Made by a program: the position numbers and the translations under genes. Source: a virus. From it: 59,739 bases of DNA. The notes beneath the pieces are model-generated. The model was not told the origin of the DNA. It saw only the letters and a list, made by a program, of their open reading frames with translations, and did not search any database. Location of the stretch: positions 1 through 59,739 of the IMG/VR virus record IMGVR_UViG_3300042691_019723, one strand, 5' to 3'. Each line of letters starts with the position of its first letter. Position 1 is the stretch's first letter. Of this stretch, positions 35,101 to 46,900 are shown in pieces.

Positions 35101-36339
35101 TTGACTTGGAGCTCCTGATAAATTATTAATCCTGAGTAAATTGCCCATTTCAAATGGAACATTTACTGATGAAACTGTTTGAGTTGTTCTTGGTTTAGGA
35201 GCATCTAAAATTTCAATACCAGTTTTTTCAATGTCATACCCTCTAACATATGCTTTGCCGGTAGACATTTTAAAGCACATTAAATCATCGGTTGGAGTGT
35301 TTCCTTGCTGAGTTTTCTCAGTATCAAAAAACAATCCATCATTACCAACTCTATCATTCAATGAATTATTTAATGAAAATTTAAAAGGATTAACTACATA
35401 ATCTCCAGATTCATCATATGTTCTTTGTGCTAAATAATCTCTTATATTAGAATATGTTGTTTTACTTTCTACTATATTAATGACGCCATTTTTTATACGT
35501 AATAACTCTACAAAATCGACATCATTATTATCTGTTAATAGTCTTTTATCTAAAGTTAGTGTGATTTTAAATCTATCTGCACCAGGTGCTGCATAATTAG
35601 TAAATCCTTTCGCATTATCGTATAAATTAAAATCGTCAGTTGCAGTAATAATTTCTTCAGTTATTCTTAAACCAATTCTATATGAAGGTGTATTGGAATA
35701 ATAATCTAAAATGATTGTCTGCTTTGGAACTCTTACAAAAGTTCCTCTTATAAAATAAACACCCTCATTGATAGAAACTGCAGATCCGATGGAAGTTGAA
35801 TTAAATGGCGTTGTAGTTGCAAAAGGAGTTCCAGCAGTTATTACTGTTGTTTGGTAATCAACATCCTCTTCACAATATAGTGTTTCATTATCTTTAAATA
35901 CACTTATTTGATAATTCGCATCAGAATCTATGTATTTTACATATAGTGTAATATATTCTACTTCTGTATTTGGAAATTGAATTAACTGAACTATTGCGCT
36001 AACGCCAGACTCTCTTCCTTTAATTATTTTTCCAAGATATTTTTCAATATAATTTGATATATTAATCCCATACTGTGATGAGTTTAATTTAACAGCTGAA
36101 AATTGTCCATCATAGGACACATTTCCAGGGATCACCATTGATCCATTTTTAAAAATATGACTTCCAAATGTTTCTACTTGATCTTGTAATATTGATTGTA
36201 AAGTATTTAATTCCCTAGCTTGAATTGACCTTCCAGGATTAAATAATACCTTATAGTAGTTATTATCCCTAGCACCCACACCTTCTTCAGAAAAATCATC
36301 AAAATATGGATTTACGTTAAGATTAGTTTTTTGAGCCAT
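29161..36339 (-). CDS. Giant baseplate/tail structural protein (DUF4815-like), gp9/gp10 position
   Basis: A 2392-aa protein. The N-terminal block NPYFDDFSEEGVGARDNNYY, KVLFNPGRSIQARELNTLQS, ILQDQVETFGSHIFKNGSMV is the start of the DUF4815-type virion protein used by cyanophages in place of short baseplate proteins. A helical segment follows near residue 1110 (IGKIEDRVENLERVTTLSLL). The rest is Ser/Thr/Asn-rich beta sequence, including SFTVGATTDNLNG and GLTLNIN beside G-N-G-Y motifs near 1830. It lies between gp8 and gp13 where T4 has genes 9-12, so it may replace several of them. Fibre attachment and host contact are inferred. Confidence 0.85.
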   Translation of the reverse strand: MAQKTNLNVNPYFDDFSEEGVGARDNNYYKVLFNPGRSIQARELNTLQSILQDQVETFGSHIFKNGSMVIPGNVSYDGQFSAVKLNSSQYGINISNYIEKYLGKIIKGRESGVSAIVQLIQFPNTEVEYITLYVKYIDSDANYQISVFKDNETLYCEEDVDYQTTVITAGTPFATTTPFNSTSIGSAVSINEGVYFIRGTFVRVPKQTIILDYYSNTPSYRIGLRITEEIITATDDFNLYDNAKGFTNYAAPGADRFKITLTLDKRLLTDNNDVDFVELLRIKNGVINIVESKTTYSNIRDYLAQRTYDESGDYVVNPFKFSLNNSLNDRVGNDGLFFDTEKTQQGNTPTDDLMCFKMSTGKAYVRGYDIEKTGIEILDAPKPRTTQTVSSVNVPFEMGNLLRINNLSGAPSQKGIVYLQNRRKSSTTVAAGSTIGSARIYTLNLTDAAYADQKTNWDLYLYDVQTYTELTINQSLSSVQLPVTSFVQGKSSGASGYVTSNSSGTTIVLTQTSGTFIVNEQILINGLENNSRTISSVKIYGVDDIKSVHQPTSISGFSTAFLGDTLLDRISRFGTVTITASSGGISTATVSSPFTLTGIKTDSIIRYQRSGLSTETYSRVVEISPTKLSMTLSGVSTVLGICDGSLPTQTYTGSYELGAAKIRDDEKSFLYASLPNTNIASVNLSGSTITFTAQSTGSLTPSGGTLTVNTGNFNLGINSTTARFESYDEERYSIFYADGTVEPLSPDKVSLAGNSTQMTFTNISNKLISVINATFVKNSIQSKVKQFSRSRIINVTLSNNPQSGVGVNTSINDGLAYSPYYGLRVQDEEISLNYPDVTKVIAVYESLDTSTPVLTQLSFSSIVNVDTNAIVGENIIGKISNTVARIVSKPSTNTLGIVYLNNNTFFQGETVTFEESNIKTDIATVTLGKYRDITSKYILDKGQKDQYYDYSKLIRRSGENSPSKRLLIIFDHYIVPTGDTGDVFTVNSYDSERFTSDIPTINNNNVRASDTLDFRPRVLPFTSTTSSPFDFSSRSFGTEPKILMSPNESALVGYDFYLGRIDKLFINKNGNFSIVQGSPSIQPKEPVNPSDSIEIASINLPPYLYNPKDAQITLIDNRRYTMRDIGKIEDRVENLERVTTLSLLELNTQTLQINDSQGLSRFKTGFFVDDFKNRSLINNDLSKIDIDVENSELTTEVTRNTIGIKPVPYDSIQDENLDLTENFNLFDLNTQKTGDIITLKYESVGWIEQLFATKVENVNPFNIVSYEGTVKLNPSSDSWLRTIRLADINITIQRRQRARGAALRRGRDVFVDSVDNVVGTGREIYMRSRNTGFKAVNLKPLTRYYQFLDGNGSVDFIPKIVEISNSSNLQNYGSVGTFTVGERVIGYTNESNVAISFRVAAANHKEGPYSNPTIKYTKNPYAPTENIPEFYSTSSKVLNIDIDSLCFEVQGLYSGYLSTGMRIVGQTSGAVAYVKDLRLIADINGFLSGSFFLRNPLTTPPPPVRIETGSKVYKLTSSTTNETPLPGSLLISSGESIYRSEGTWEQRQRTITTTIINYFHDPLAQSFTVGATTDNLNGNTPNDDFNGAFLTAVDLYFASKDSGNAPVTVEIRTVELGTPTRQVLGNSVTLQPSDIQISADASVPTKVTFDYPIYLPGGLEYAVVLLSPQSDQYEVWIAEMGQRTIETSILPDSESIKYSRQFALGSLFKSQNGSIWTANQYQDLKFKLYKCEFTSSSGSVFFHNPTLNESNGYVPTLVSDPVTLISRKIKVGITTVTSATNIGILTTGRKVSSISTPYNYGYIVGTGSSVSSVGITTGGTNYSNGVVSTYAIGGNGTGLTLNINTTNGSIGVATIVNPGNGYSVGDIVGIVTSTVSSSSGRNALITISGITGVDTLYLSNVQGNSFTSAGISTLVYYDTSGNAVSMGGTNVLLSSPVGGINNGNYFRVDHFNHGMYSNNNKVAISNVSTDIAPVTLTQPLLSSSTLISVASTSNFTTFEGLIVSASNPGFVKIQNEIVKYTSVGSGTLNGVTRGIDSTLTLEYSPNTPVYKYEIGGVSLRRINKTHDISDTNIDIDNYYIEIDRSSFDLNAIDRSSDGSIANAPELSFNSDLQCGGSTVSATENIQFNGIVPQISVINPSSDTFSSAQIRTVSGTSVSGNEVSFNDQGYESVEIGIPNDLDSTRIVCSNINEQTYLSSMFRNKSFTVKVDLSTSDKNLSPVIFWKDSSAEFISNRLNSPIDNYTLDKRVSSDLSDPHASIYVSNTVILNQPATTLKVILSAYKDASADFRVLYSLIRPDSSEISQSFELFPGYDNLTIDNNQDGYFDVIDPSKNSGLPDVFVPSSLTDEFLEYEFTANNLGSFTGYTIKIVMSGSSQAYSPRFRDLRTIALA

Positions 36340-36342
36340 TTT

Positions 36343-37941
36343 TTAAAATTCCAGAATAATTTTAATGTCTTCTTTTTGTCTTAAACTTCTTGAAACTGTG
36401 GGTCTGTTATCAACGTAAACTATATCCCCAGACTTATTATTTATTTCTGGTTTTGCAAGTCCATTAGCAAATTGAACTCCCAAATTAACAATTCTATTAG
36501 AAATTGTTACTTTATTGTCAGAAAATGCGGTATCTATGTTAGCAGTAAATCCTTCTCCAGAAATTTGCAGTCCAGCATCAGATATAAAATCGATATTGGT
36601 TCCAATATCTGTTCCATTAGTATTGAAGAATGAAGAAACACCTACAAAATCTTGATAGGTCGATCCATTTCCACCATTAAAATATAAAGATCGATCCTTA
36701 AAATATTTTAAAACTTTTGTTTCATCATCATATGAAGCAACATATCCTACTGCTTTTTTTCCAGTATTAGTATTTATTTGCTGAATTTTAGATCCTATAG
36801 TAACTGAAGTACTTGAAGGAGTTATAGATGATAATTTTATGGAGTATAATCCAGAAAAATCATTAGAATTATATATTGCAGTATTAATTCCGGAAGAGTC
36901 ATAAACTTTTGGATTTTTTATGATCCCAATCTGGGCAAATTTAGAATCTACTGGAAAATCCTTGGTAGAATCATCAAATCTAGCATATATTAAGACTTTA
37001 TCTGCCCCCAATTCCTTATAAATGTCAAACCCATGACCTTTAGATGGCGGAATAATTGGAATCAACTCTGCATATGTAGCTGGTGCAGTTGATCCTGTTG
37101 TTCCAAGATCAACTATTCCGTAAGTGTAATTTTTACCTCCAGAAGTTACTATAGCATCAGTGATTTTTCCTTGAGTGGGATCGATCTGTATAGAAACTTT
37201 TGCTCCAGATCCATCACCAACTATATTGCAAGATTGACCTTGCTGCAAACCATATCCAGATCCTCCATTTTTAATAAAAACTTTTTTAATTTGATTATCA
37301 TTCAGTGAAGAATCGCCATTTTCTCTAATGGCAGAAATTTGAGGATCTGTATTTGTTTCCCAATCAGTTGGAACTGTAATGTATTCAGTGGTATCAAATT
37401 TTATAATATCATTAGGAGAAACTGTATATAAGTATTTCCAAGTATATCCATCACTAAGCTTAGATGGTTCCAAATCTGTAAATGTTGGTTCTACTTGAGA
37501 AGCATTTCCAGTTGTTTTAATTCCAGTAGATCCATTATCAATACAAATATAAACTCTATAATCTGAGTTTATAATATAATAGTTGGCGTCGTATAACCTC
37601 AAAGATCCTGTTATTGGTGAAGGATTTAAAATGCTATAGTCTGGTCTATACATTTCATATCTTTGTCCCGAAACCCAATTTATTTTTTTAATTATTCTTC
37701 TAATATTCGCTGCGGTAATTCTTTTTCCATATAAAATAGTTGATTCATTATGATTTAAATAATCAATACTATCAATGGGATTTGGTGGGTTAGTATCCCA
37801 ATCAGAGGTTCTACCAAATCCTACGGTTGTTGGATTTGGCAAACCAACAAATACATAATAAGAATTAGTTGATTCCCGAACGGAGTCTACAAAATTAGAC
37901 GCATTCAGTATTCTAAATTGATCTGTTACAAAAGCAGACAT
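36343..37941 (-). CDS. 8: gp8 baseplate wedge protein
   Basis: A 532-aa protein (T4 gp8 334 aa). The family block is TDQFRILNASNFVDSVREST, NSYYVFVGLPNP, with ANIRRIIKKINWVSGQRYEM and DYRVYICIDNGSTGIKT. SDGYTWKYLYTVSPNDIIKF is the strongest match. The extra length is due to inserted G-G-S-G-Y and G-G-K-N-Y beta units near residues 222-275. It is part of the wedge between the gp7-position protein and the gp9/10-position protein. A perfect late promoter is 20 bases upstream. Confidence 0.9.
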   Translation of the reverse strand: MSAFVTDQFRILNASNFVDSVRESTNSYYVFVGLPNPTTVGFGRTSDWDTNPPNPIDSIDYLNHNESTILYGKRITAANIRRIIKKINWVSGQRYEMYRPDYSILNPSPITGSLRLYDANYYIINSDYRVYICIDNGSTGIKTTGNASQVEPTFTDLEPSKLSDGYTWKYLYTVSPNDIIKFDTTEYITVPTDWETNTDPQISAIRENGDSSLNDNQIKKVFIKNGGSGYGLQQGQSCNIVGDGSGAKVSIQIDPTQGKITDAIVTSGGKNYTYGIVDLGTTGSTAPATYAELIPIIPPSKGHGFDIYKELGADKVLIYARFDDSTKDFPVDSKFAQIGIIKNPKVYDSSGINTAIYNSNDFSGLYSIKLSSITPSSTSVTIGSKIQQINTNTGKKAVGYVASYDDETKVLKYFKDRSLYFNGGNGSTYQDFVGVSSFFNTNGTDIGTNIDFISDAGLQISGEGFTANIDTAFSDNKVTISNRIVNLGVQFANGLAKPEINNKSGDIVYVDNRPTVSRSLRQKEDIKIILEF

Positions 37942-37960
37942 TTGGATATTGTTTTTTTTA

Positions 37961-37968
37961 TATTTATA
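37961..37968 (-). promoter_or_regulatory. Late promoter TATAAATA before gp8
   Basis: Exact octamer in the 32-base gap after the 3772-aa gene, 20 bases before the gp8 ATG. It lets gp8 and downstream genes be made independently of the giant upstream gene. Confidence 0.8.
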
Positions 37969-37973
37969 TAGTG

Positions 37974-40900
37974 TTAGGATTCTTTTTTGAGAGGTCCAAT
38001 ATCTCTTAATCCATATTTTCTTCTATGGACTGTTGGGAATGTTGAAAGACCAGAATTAACAGTATATCCAGAAACTGCAATAGAAACTGGAGAGTTTGAT
38101 CTACTAAACCCATACAACCTTCCCCAAGAATATTTGCCAACTACAGCACCTGTTGTTGCAATACCAACAATAGATGTATTTGAATGGATGTTGCAGGTTA
38201 TAATGCCCACAGAAGCGTTAAATGCACTAATATAGTAGATATTATCTAAGAATGTAGTTCCAACCCCAACCACACTGCTATTATGATTGATAATAGATGT
38301 TACTCCCTTTCCTACTGATGTTCCAAAAATACATATTGGATAACCAACAGATAATCCAGTAAATGGTGCAGTAGCAGGATCTAATGTAAATCGGATTGCA
38401 AGATCTGTTCCAATTCCAACGGCCGTTGAAATTCCTATAATTTTTCCACTTGTTCCTGCAATTCCAGTAACAGTTTTAATAGTATCACAAATAGCAAACG
38501 GTGTTGGTGCCAACACTTTTGGTGGATTTGAGGATGTATACCCAGATCCAGGATTTGTTATAATGATTGGAGATGAAAGAGACCCACCAACAACAGAAAT
38601 AGTTGCCGTTGCTGTTACACCTATTCCAACACCAGAGAATGTTAGAACATTTCCTGCAGTAATTGGACTATTGAGAGTAATTATTCCCTCATACCCATCC
38701 AATATTGAAATATTATCAATGACACCATTTGAAGTTTGTGTTGGTCCAAAATATCTAAATTCAATTGATGTTATAATTTCATCTCTATAAACATAACCAG
38801 AAGTAGTGATATTATCTAGAACTAAAAGTCCACCATCACTATCATTATTTGGACCTACAGTGTTTATGAATAATCTAAAATATCCACCTTCGTTTAGTGC
38901 GACATTCCATTCAATATAAGATCTTTGATATGATCCAGAAATAGACTGCCATATAGAATCTCCATTTCTTAATAAAGCACCACTTAAAGAAATATTTGGA
39001 GTTCCATCAGTATTCCATTCATCAAAATCATCACTGAAAGTATTATTTTGAACTAAATTAGCACTCGAAGTAGTTAGTGTTCCAATTCCTAAAGTAATAG
39101 ATGTTGTTCCAATTCCTGAAATTGGAAGATAGATGCCACCATTTAATAGTTTATCTCCTATATTAAGATTATTTGGTGGTGGACTTATTAGAACTATATT
39201 GGAACCAATTGAAGAATTGCCAGAAGCAATCCCCGTAATTGTGAAATTATTAATTTTTGGTGGAGGAGAAATTTCAACTTCAATTAAAGATCCAGTATAT
39301 CCACTACCAACCTGATTTATTGTCAAACTTTGTATTGTTCCTGCAATAGAAACAGTTGCACTAATAGAAGCTGCTACAGGATCAACTTCACCACCAGATA
39401 TAATTAAACAATCAAAATCAATAGGATCATTGCCTGCATCATATCCAAATAACCTTGCATCATCTACAAAAACCTGAGTATCTGATGCATTTAAATTTGA
39501 AATTATTTTTGCAGTTGGATAAACTTGAGTTTCTAATGAATCCCTAGATTTTGATATAAAACTACCTTCAATAATTTTATCTACTTTTTGTTTTGTCCAA
39601 CTTAGATTAAGTTGTTTATCTACTTGAGAATTAATTCCCTGCAATATGTAATTATTAGTCTGAATTTTATCAGAAGATGAAATATCAACAACATTTCTAA
39701 TTTCTTGAGTAGTTGTTATGCCGAGATAACTATTATTACTAAATGCCTGAACAGAATCACCTTCTTTAATGGTTTCATTAATATTAACTATATCACTATC
39801 ATCAACACTTCCTCTGTAGAAGAAAATTGAAACATTATCTTCTTTTTTTGGAGCCTGTGTAAAAGTAAATGATGTACCACCAGTAAATCGATAAGCAACG
39901 TTTGGTTCTTGAAGAATACCATTAATAAAAATGAGTAATAAATCATTAAAATCAATAAGTTGCGAATCTGGGTCAGAATTATTTCTCTCAAAACTTAAAA
40001 GTTGAGAATTATAATATAAAGGAAATCTAGTTCTAGATCCATTTTGATATACTTTAATGCTATCAATATAATCTAATTGTCCAAATTGCCAAGCTGCGAA
40101 AGAGTCTGAGAATGTTTCAAGAACAGTTAACTGAAATTCTGAAGTTGGTTGATTAAGTCCATATGCCGTAACAAGACCAACTGGTTTTATAACATCACCA
40201 CGCTTAAATCCATATCCAGTTCTAACAACTGAAAATCCAGTTACTTCAAATAAAGTTGACCCAATTCCAGTAGTTGAACTAGATCCAACCTCAACATTTA
40301 ATAATAATCCAATTCCAGTTTGAGTTGTTTGACCCACACCTAATCTAGAAACACCAATAACAGGTAAGTTACTATAACTTGGTGGGGATATGTTGATCGT
40401 TGGGTTTGTATATCCAGTTCCAGGATTAACTATATTAAATGCTAGTGTCCCTCCAGCACCGACAATTGCACTTATTGATGCTGCCACTCCACTATGTCCA
40501 TTTTCACTTACAAGTATCGATACTGGATCTCTGTAACCAGATCCAAAATTACCCGTTGTTCCTATACCTATGGATACAATTGACCCTCCAGCACCAACAA
40601 CTGCGTTCACAGAAGCACCAACTAGGGGAGCGTATCCTAAACCAGGAGTTGATCCAAGAGAAACAATCATACCCCCTCTTGGAAGTTGATTAATATTTAC
40701 ATCAGATTGTGATATAAAAACAGAACCATTTGATGAACTAATACCAGAAAATTCAATATCCGTAGTTCCACTAATTTGATTGTCTATAATTCTAAAATTA
40801 TTATCAGAATTGTTTTCTGTATTTGGAGCTTGGAAAAATCCATTAATAAAGACAACACCATTTCCACCGGTACTTCCTATTCCACTAGTATTAATTCCGT

Positions 40901-43900
40901 TAACGGTTAGTCTGTAAGTTTGTGCAATTCCAGTGAAGTTTTCTGAGATATTATCATACAATTGATTAGTTGTGTAATCTTTTCTAAAGAAAACTCTTCC
41001 ATTAAATTGTGATTTAGGTTCAGGAAGATTATAATTATCAGTAAAATATTGACTATTTAAACTTCCTTGAGGGGGATCTGTAAAATAAATTTTACTGTCT
41101 ACAATATTAAATCCTCCTCTATAGAGAGATACTAAAGTAGAATTTGCATGTATTGATGATGATGAACCAACAAATCCTCTTTGAACAGCTACGATTGGGA
41201 ACGTTCCTGCAAAAGAAATAGGTCCAGAATATGTTGTTCCTAGTCCAACATTAACAACCTTCATAAATTCATTATCAATCTTCAAAACATCACCAAGTTT
41301 AATCGAAGATATTCCACTTAATCCAAAAATTGTTGAAGCAGTTCCTATTTGACCACCAGCAACATTATAATTTAAAAGTGAATATGATATTGGATACTGG
41401 ACAATATTATTAATTGCAATAATTGTCTTCTCATTCTTTTTAAACATTTCAAATTGATGAGAAGTTCCCACTCCAACTGTAGTAAATGTTACTGCAATTG
41501 CTGGATCTCCTAGAGCATATTCTCTTCTTGTTGCAATTTTAAAAGAATCATTGCTAATTTTAATAGCATAAACCTTCTGTGGTAAAATATTTGTAACTAC
41601 ACCAACATAATTGAGAGTTGAACCTATACCAATAGCAGATCCTCCGTTTGTATCATAAATTAATTCTTCTCCTGTGTTGAAGAAGTGATTTTGAATACTT
41701 ATCTCCCCAGTAGATAAATTGACTACAGATGAATTTGAAGGATTAAAGGTCTTTGTGAAAATAGGAACTCCCTGATAATCTAAATTGAATACAGTCCCCT
41801 CATCAGAGAACTGTCCGCTAATATCATCAATATTAAGAACCCTATTAGTCCTACACTCAATATAGTCTGCTAATTTTTTATTTCTAAATTTTAAAAATCT
41901 TGAACTATTTCCATCAGTATCAACATCTACAACTAAGTCGAAGTTATTAATTGTATCTACTCTATTTTCATTTATAAATTGATATAAGAAATCTGCAAAT
42001 TGTGTAGATGTGACACCAGCACCAACACTTGTTACTATTTGAGTGTCTGCGAAATTTTTAAGTCCACTAGTATGTAATATACTATTAACTGGACTTACTA
42101 TATCAATCCATTCTTGATTACTTTTTATAGTATAAGAAAGATTTTGATAATAATCATTGTCTGCAATAACTTGTGTGTCCTCATTTAATTTTCCAATTCC
42201 ATCTATCCAACCATTATTTTGGGGTGATGAATAACTAATTGCAAATTCACCAGATGACACTTTTACTTCGGAAATTGTTGCTATTGATCCAGATTGTGTT
42301 CCTCTAATAATTTGTTCCTGCTTTAACTTATAAGTTCCTGAAACTTTTACATAAATTTTATTGCTTTGTGTGACTTTAAGATCAGTATCAATATACCCAC
42401 TATTTGTTTTAATTTGTAAAAATTCTCCAATAATAAAATCAGAAAAATCCTCATTTATTGAGAAAATTGGATAGTTGATAGAATTTACTATTGACCCATA
42501 GACACCGCTTATAACTGTTTGTGCAATTCCAGGATTTACAGATTGGTTTAATTCTTTTAAGTCATACTCAATTTGTCTTGGTAAATTAGTTCCAGCATTT
42601 GAATAACTTTTAACAGTAAAGAAATTATACCCATAATCTGTAGAATTAAATCCATCCCCACCAATATAATCAATTTCCTCTACAAAAATTTTATCATTAA
42701 CCGCAAATGGCTCTGAAGTAAATCCGTTAAGTGGAGTTACCAATGTGCATGTAACAATTCCAGATTGTGATGTTTGTATTTCCTGAATTCCTACTCCATT
42801 ATCATTATTGATAGCTACAATTTTAGATCCATACTGCGAAATTCCTGTTGGAGTTTCATTTATTTTTACAAATGATATAGATGTTCCACTTACTACCGCA
42901 TCCAATGATCCAGAGTCTACTTCAACGCCAGTAACAGAATCTACAATAAGTAAATTAGGTGAGAAGGTATAATTTCTACCACCAAAAGTAATATCAACAC
43001 TAGCAATTTTCTTTGAATTTTTAACAACTAAAAATTCAGATATAGATGCTTGCGGTCTTAATGTTTTATCTGAAAAATATTCAAACCCCTCATTTAATAT
43101 TCTAATTTTATTAATATTACCAATATCATTAGACTCTGGTAAAATGTATGCATTTTCACCAGAAATTGAAGATAATTCATCAAAAAGTGGTAGTTTATCA
43201 AGATTGTATCCTGGAGAAATAGACCTAATTTTAGTAATACCTCCAGAAGCTGTTGGTGATTTTGTAGTATACTCTAAAATATCACAATCTGATTGGGTAT
43301 AATTATATTTTTCTGGAGAAATTGAAAGAGAAATTCTAAAGGTTGTACTACCTATTCCAACAATATTATAATTATTATTATAATAACTTGATGTAAAATT
43401 AATTTGGGAATAATTTTCAACTTCCAAATCCGAATCCATTATAATTCCAGACTTTTCTATTCCATAGAATAAAGATATGGGCAAATCATCGCTGTAGTTA
43501 ATTGTCAATGATGAGTTAGAAGATCCTGGAGTTCCAGTTTTTGATATAGAAAAAGCATTTGTGGACCCAAGAGATATAAATTCATCTTTTAAATCTCTAT
43601 CATAGAAAATTTTAAAATTATATCCCGAAAGTGAGGTATCTTCTAAATTAAAAACTAAATTATTATTTTTTATGACTGATAAACTTGGATTAATTGGTAA
43701 CAAACTATGCGTAGTCACCGGTGCTGATTGTATATCAATGACCAATGGTGGATTATTGGTAGAATCAATAAATGTTTTACATAACTTAATTAAAGAATTA
43801 TCGACTTTATACACATAATAAATTCCCGTTGTTAAACCAGACGCTACTGAGGAAGATTTATAAACTACCTTATCTCCAGTTTTAAATCCGTGGTTAGTAA

Positions 43901-46900
43901 TGGTTATTTCATCTGTAGTTGTATTAATGCCAGATGCAGTAAATTGTTTTGGATTAATAATTAATTTTTGAGTGTTGGTATCATATAAAACTTTTGCAAA
44001 GGTAGATGTTCCAATTCCAACAGAAAGATTAGGTTTAACTATTAAAGAAATCAAATCTCCCGTATTTAATTGATGACTAGATGCTACTGATACTGTACTC
44101 GTAATTCTTTGAACATCTCCTTTTATTTGAGAAAAATTAGATTTAATTGCATATTCAAAATCATTTGAACCATTGGTAATGAAGTATAATCCATTAGTAG
44201 TTGTAGTTAATCCAATTTGAGTTACGATCCCAATGTAATCTACAGACTTATTGATAATATAAACAGTTTGCTCATTCCCACTTATAGGTAAATTGAATGG
44301 TGTAGATGTTGATGTATTTGCTACTGAAATTGGTGACGAAGATCCAGATTTAATTAATTTAACTTCTTGATTGTTTTTAAATGGATGATTTGGTAAATAA
44401 ATCGATTGCGCTGGAATATAAATTGGAATAATTTGATTTCCTAGATTATAATTTACCGAAATTCCTAGACCACTCGTAGTCCCAACACCTACAGACTTTG
44501 TAGAATTAAAATAAATTATATCATTATCTTTAGACTCAAAGTAAGAAACATTCTTATTAATTGTAAAAGTATCTGGAATGAAATAAACCGTTGCTGCTGC
44601 AGTATGAATTCCCCCAGTTGTACTTCTACTAACTCTAAGAATATTCTTATTTTTATAAGTGTTTAAAACGGAAAAAGTTTCATTGTCTATTACCAAACTA
44701 CTTCCAATTGAAATATTATCAGGAACAGTAGAAACATATATGTCAGTAACAATTCCAGTTGCGGCATATGTTGGGATATTATATTCCAACATAGATCTAT
44801 ATGAGCTTACCCCAATTTGGTAATAACCATTTATACTACTTAAATTTGTTGAAAATCCAGAGACATTTACATAATCTAAATTATCTAATGTATGACTTGG
44901 TGTTACCTTTATCTTAATAGTCTGACCATCTTGCCAAGTGAATAGGGCATCATCATAAGATAGTAAAGCAGTTTGTAACTGATTTATTTCCTCACCTTTA
45001 ATTTCAGAAACTTGAGCAACTACACTTCCACTGTTATTGTTTTCAGAGAAAGATAAAGTATCTCCTACCTTATAATTAAATCCAGATTCGATAATCTTAT
45101 AAGAATCAATTTTACCTTTGGTAATAGATTCAATTACTGTTAGTTGACTATTGACTTCATTGGATTCAAAAAGAAAATCATTATTAGCATAAAGATCATT
45201 AATTTTATATGGGAAAGTATTGCGAATTAACTTCGAATTATTAAAATCAAAACTTTGATTCAATGTTTTATTATTAGCAATATATTTTGATCTATACCTA
45301 TTGCCAATAAAATATGGAAAACTACCAACTACATTTGACTCAACATCAATGATAGAAGTTGCAAAATATGCATATACTCCATTTGGAAATTCATTCGTTA
45401 TACAAAATCTTCCATTATATTCATCCAAATCACCAGAATTTGTAAATTTATAATCTTCAACGAAAAATCCTTCTTCAAATCCAGATGGTCTATCAACAAT
45501 ATTAGTAGAGTCTAAAGAATATCCAGATACAATTCTTTTTATAGTATTATTATTACTTGGATTTGAATAACCATATGACCCATAAATTGGATTTCCGTCA
45601 TATGCCCACCCTATAATTGGTGAGTGATCAACTCCATTATCGCCAAAAGTATCCTGAATTAGATCAAAATTTTCAGAAATATAGTATTGTAAATTATTAT
45701 ATGAAGTTTTTATTATCTCATTAGACTTGTCATATAAGAAATTATTATTAATAGTTAAAGATCTTACTTGAGGATCTAAAAATGCATTTTTTCCAGATGA
45801 GACAACTGTTATTGATGTATTAGATTCTTCGTATCCAAATCCAGAATTTATAATAATAACATCAACTATTGAATTATTAACAATTACTGGTTTAAGAATA
45901 GCACCAGTTCCTATACCAGAAACTTTTAAATCTGGTGTCGAATGGTATTCAATACCACCATATTGAATAGAAACATCTGCTATTTGACCATTAACAACTA
46001 TAGGTATAAGTTGAGCGTATTTTCCATTTTTAATGGATATTACTGGTTTATTATGATAGTTTACAATGCTAGATCCATACCCTGTACCAGATTCATAAAC
46101 GAATACTTCTTTTATTTCACCTTTTACAACTGGTGTTGCAACAATTGATCCCCTAAATTGGGTACTTCCTAGTCCAACAGCACTATATTCTACATTTAAA
46201 GAAATATCTGGATAATTGAAAATATGATATCCAATACCAGTAGACCCAAAACTGACATAATTTTTTCTTATATAATTTGAGGTTATAGTACCACCAACAC
46301 CAGCATCTGCGAGTCTAAATTTATTATCATCAATTTTTAAAACATAATATTGAGTACTTGTAGATAATCCCGATATTGGGGAAGAGATCGTCGTATCTAT
46401 ACCTACATTTGAATATGTAACTAATTCACCATCATTAAACCCATGATTATTAAATGATACAGAACTATTTTGGGTTGAAATACCAACCGACTTAACTCTG
46501 AGTTTTCTATTTGCATACCCAGTTCCACCATTAATTATTTTTATTCCAGTTAATGTATTCTTTGGTTCTGTCAAAAATTTATGTATTCCAGATGCGGAAA
46601 TAGTAGTAAATCCTACAGTATTAATTCCAACAGTGTAATCTAAAATTGACTCATAAAGTTGAATACTCTTATCATTAATAAATTTTGCATAATAAGTTGA
46701 TCCATTTTTTAATGTTCTTCCACCACTGAAGTTTGAAACTTGAAAAGTAGATATTCCAATTGGTAAATTATTTCCAGAATTGTAAATTATAGGTTGCCCA
46801 TCTATAAGAGTGTGATTTGATAAGAATGTAATAGTTTCGGATGTAATATCTAAACCACCACCATCTGAAATTATTCTGGCATCAAATTCAATAGATCTAC

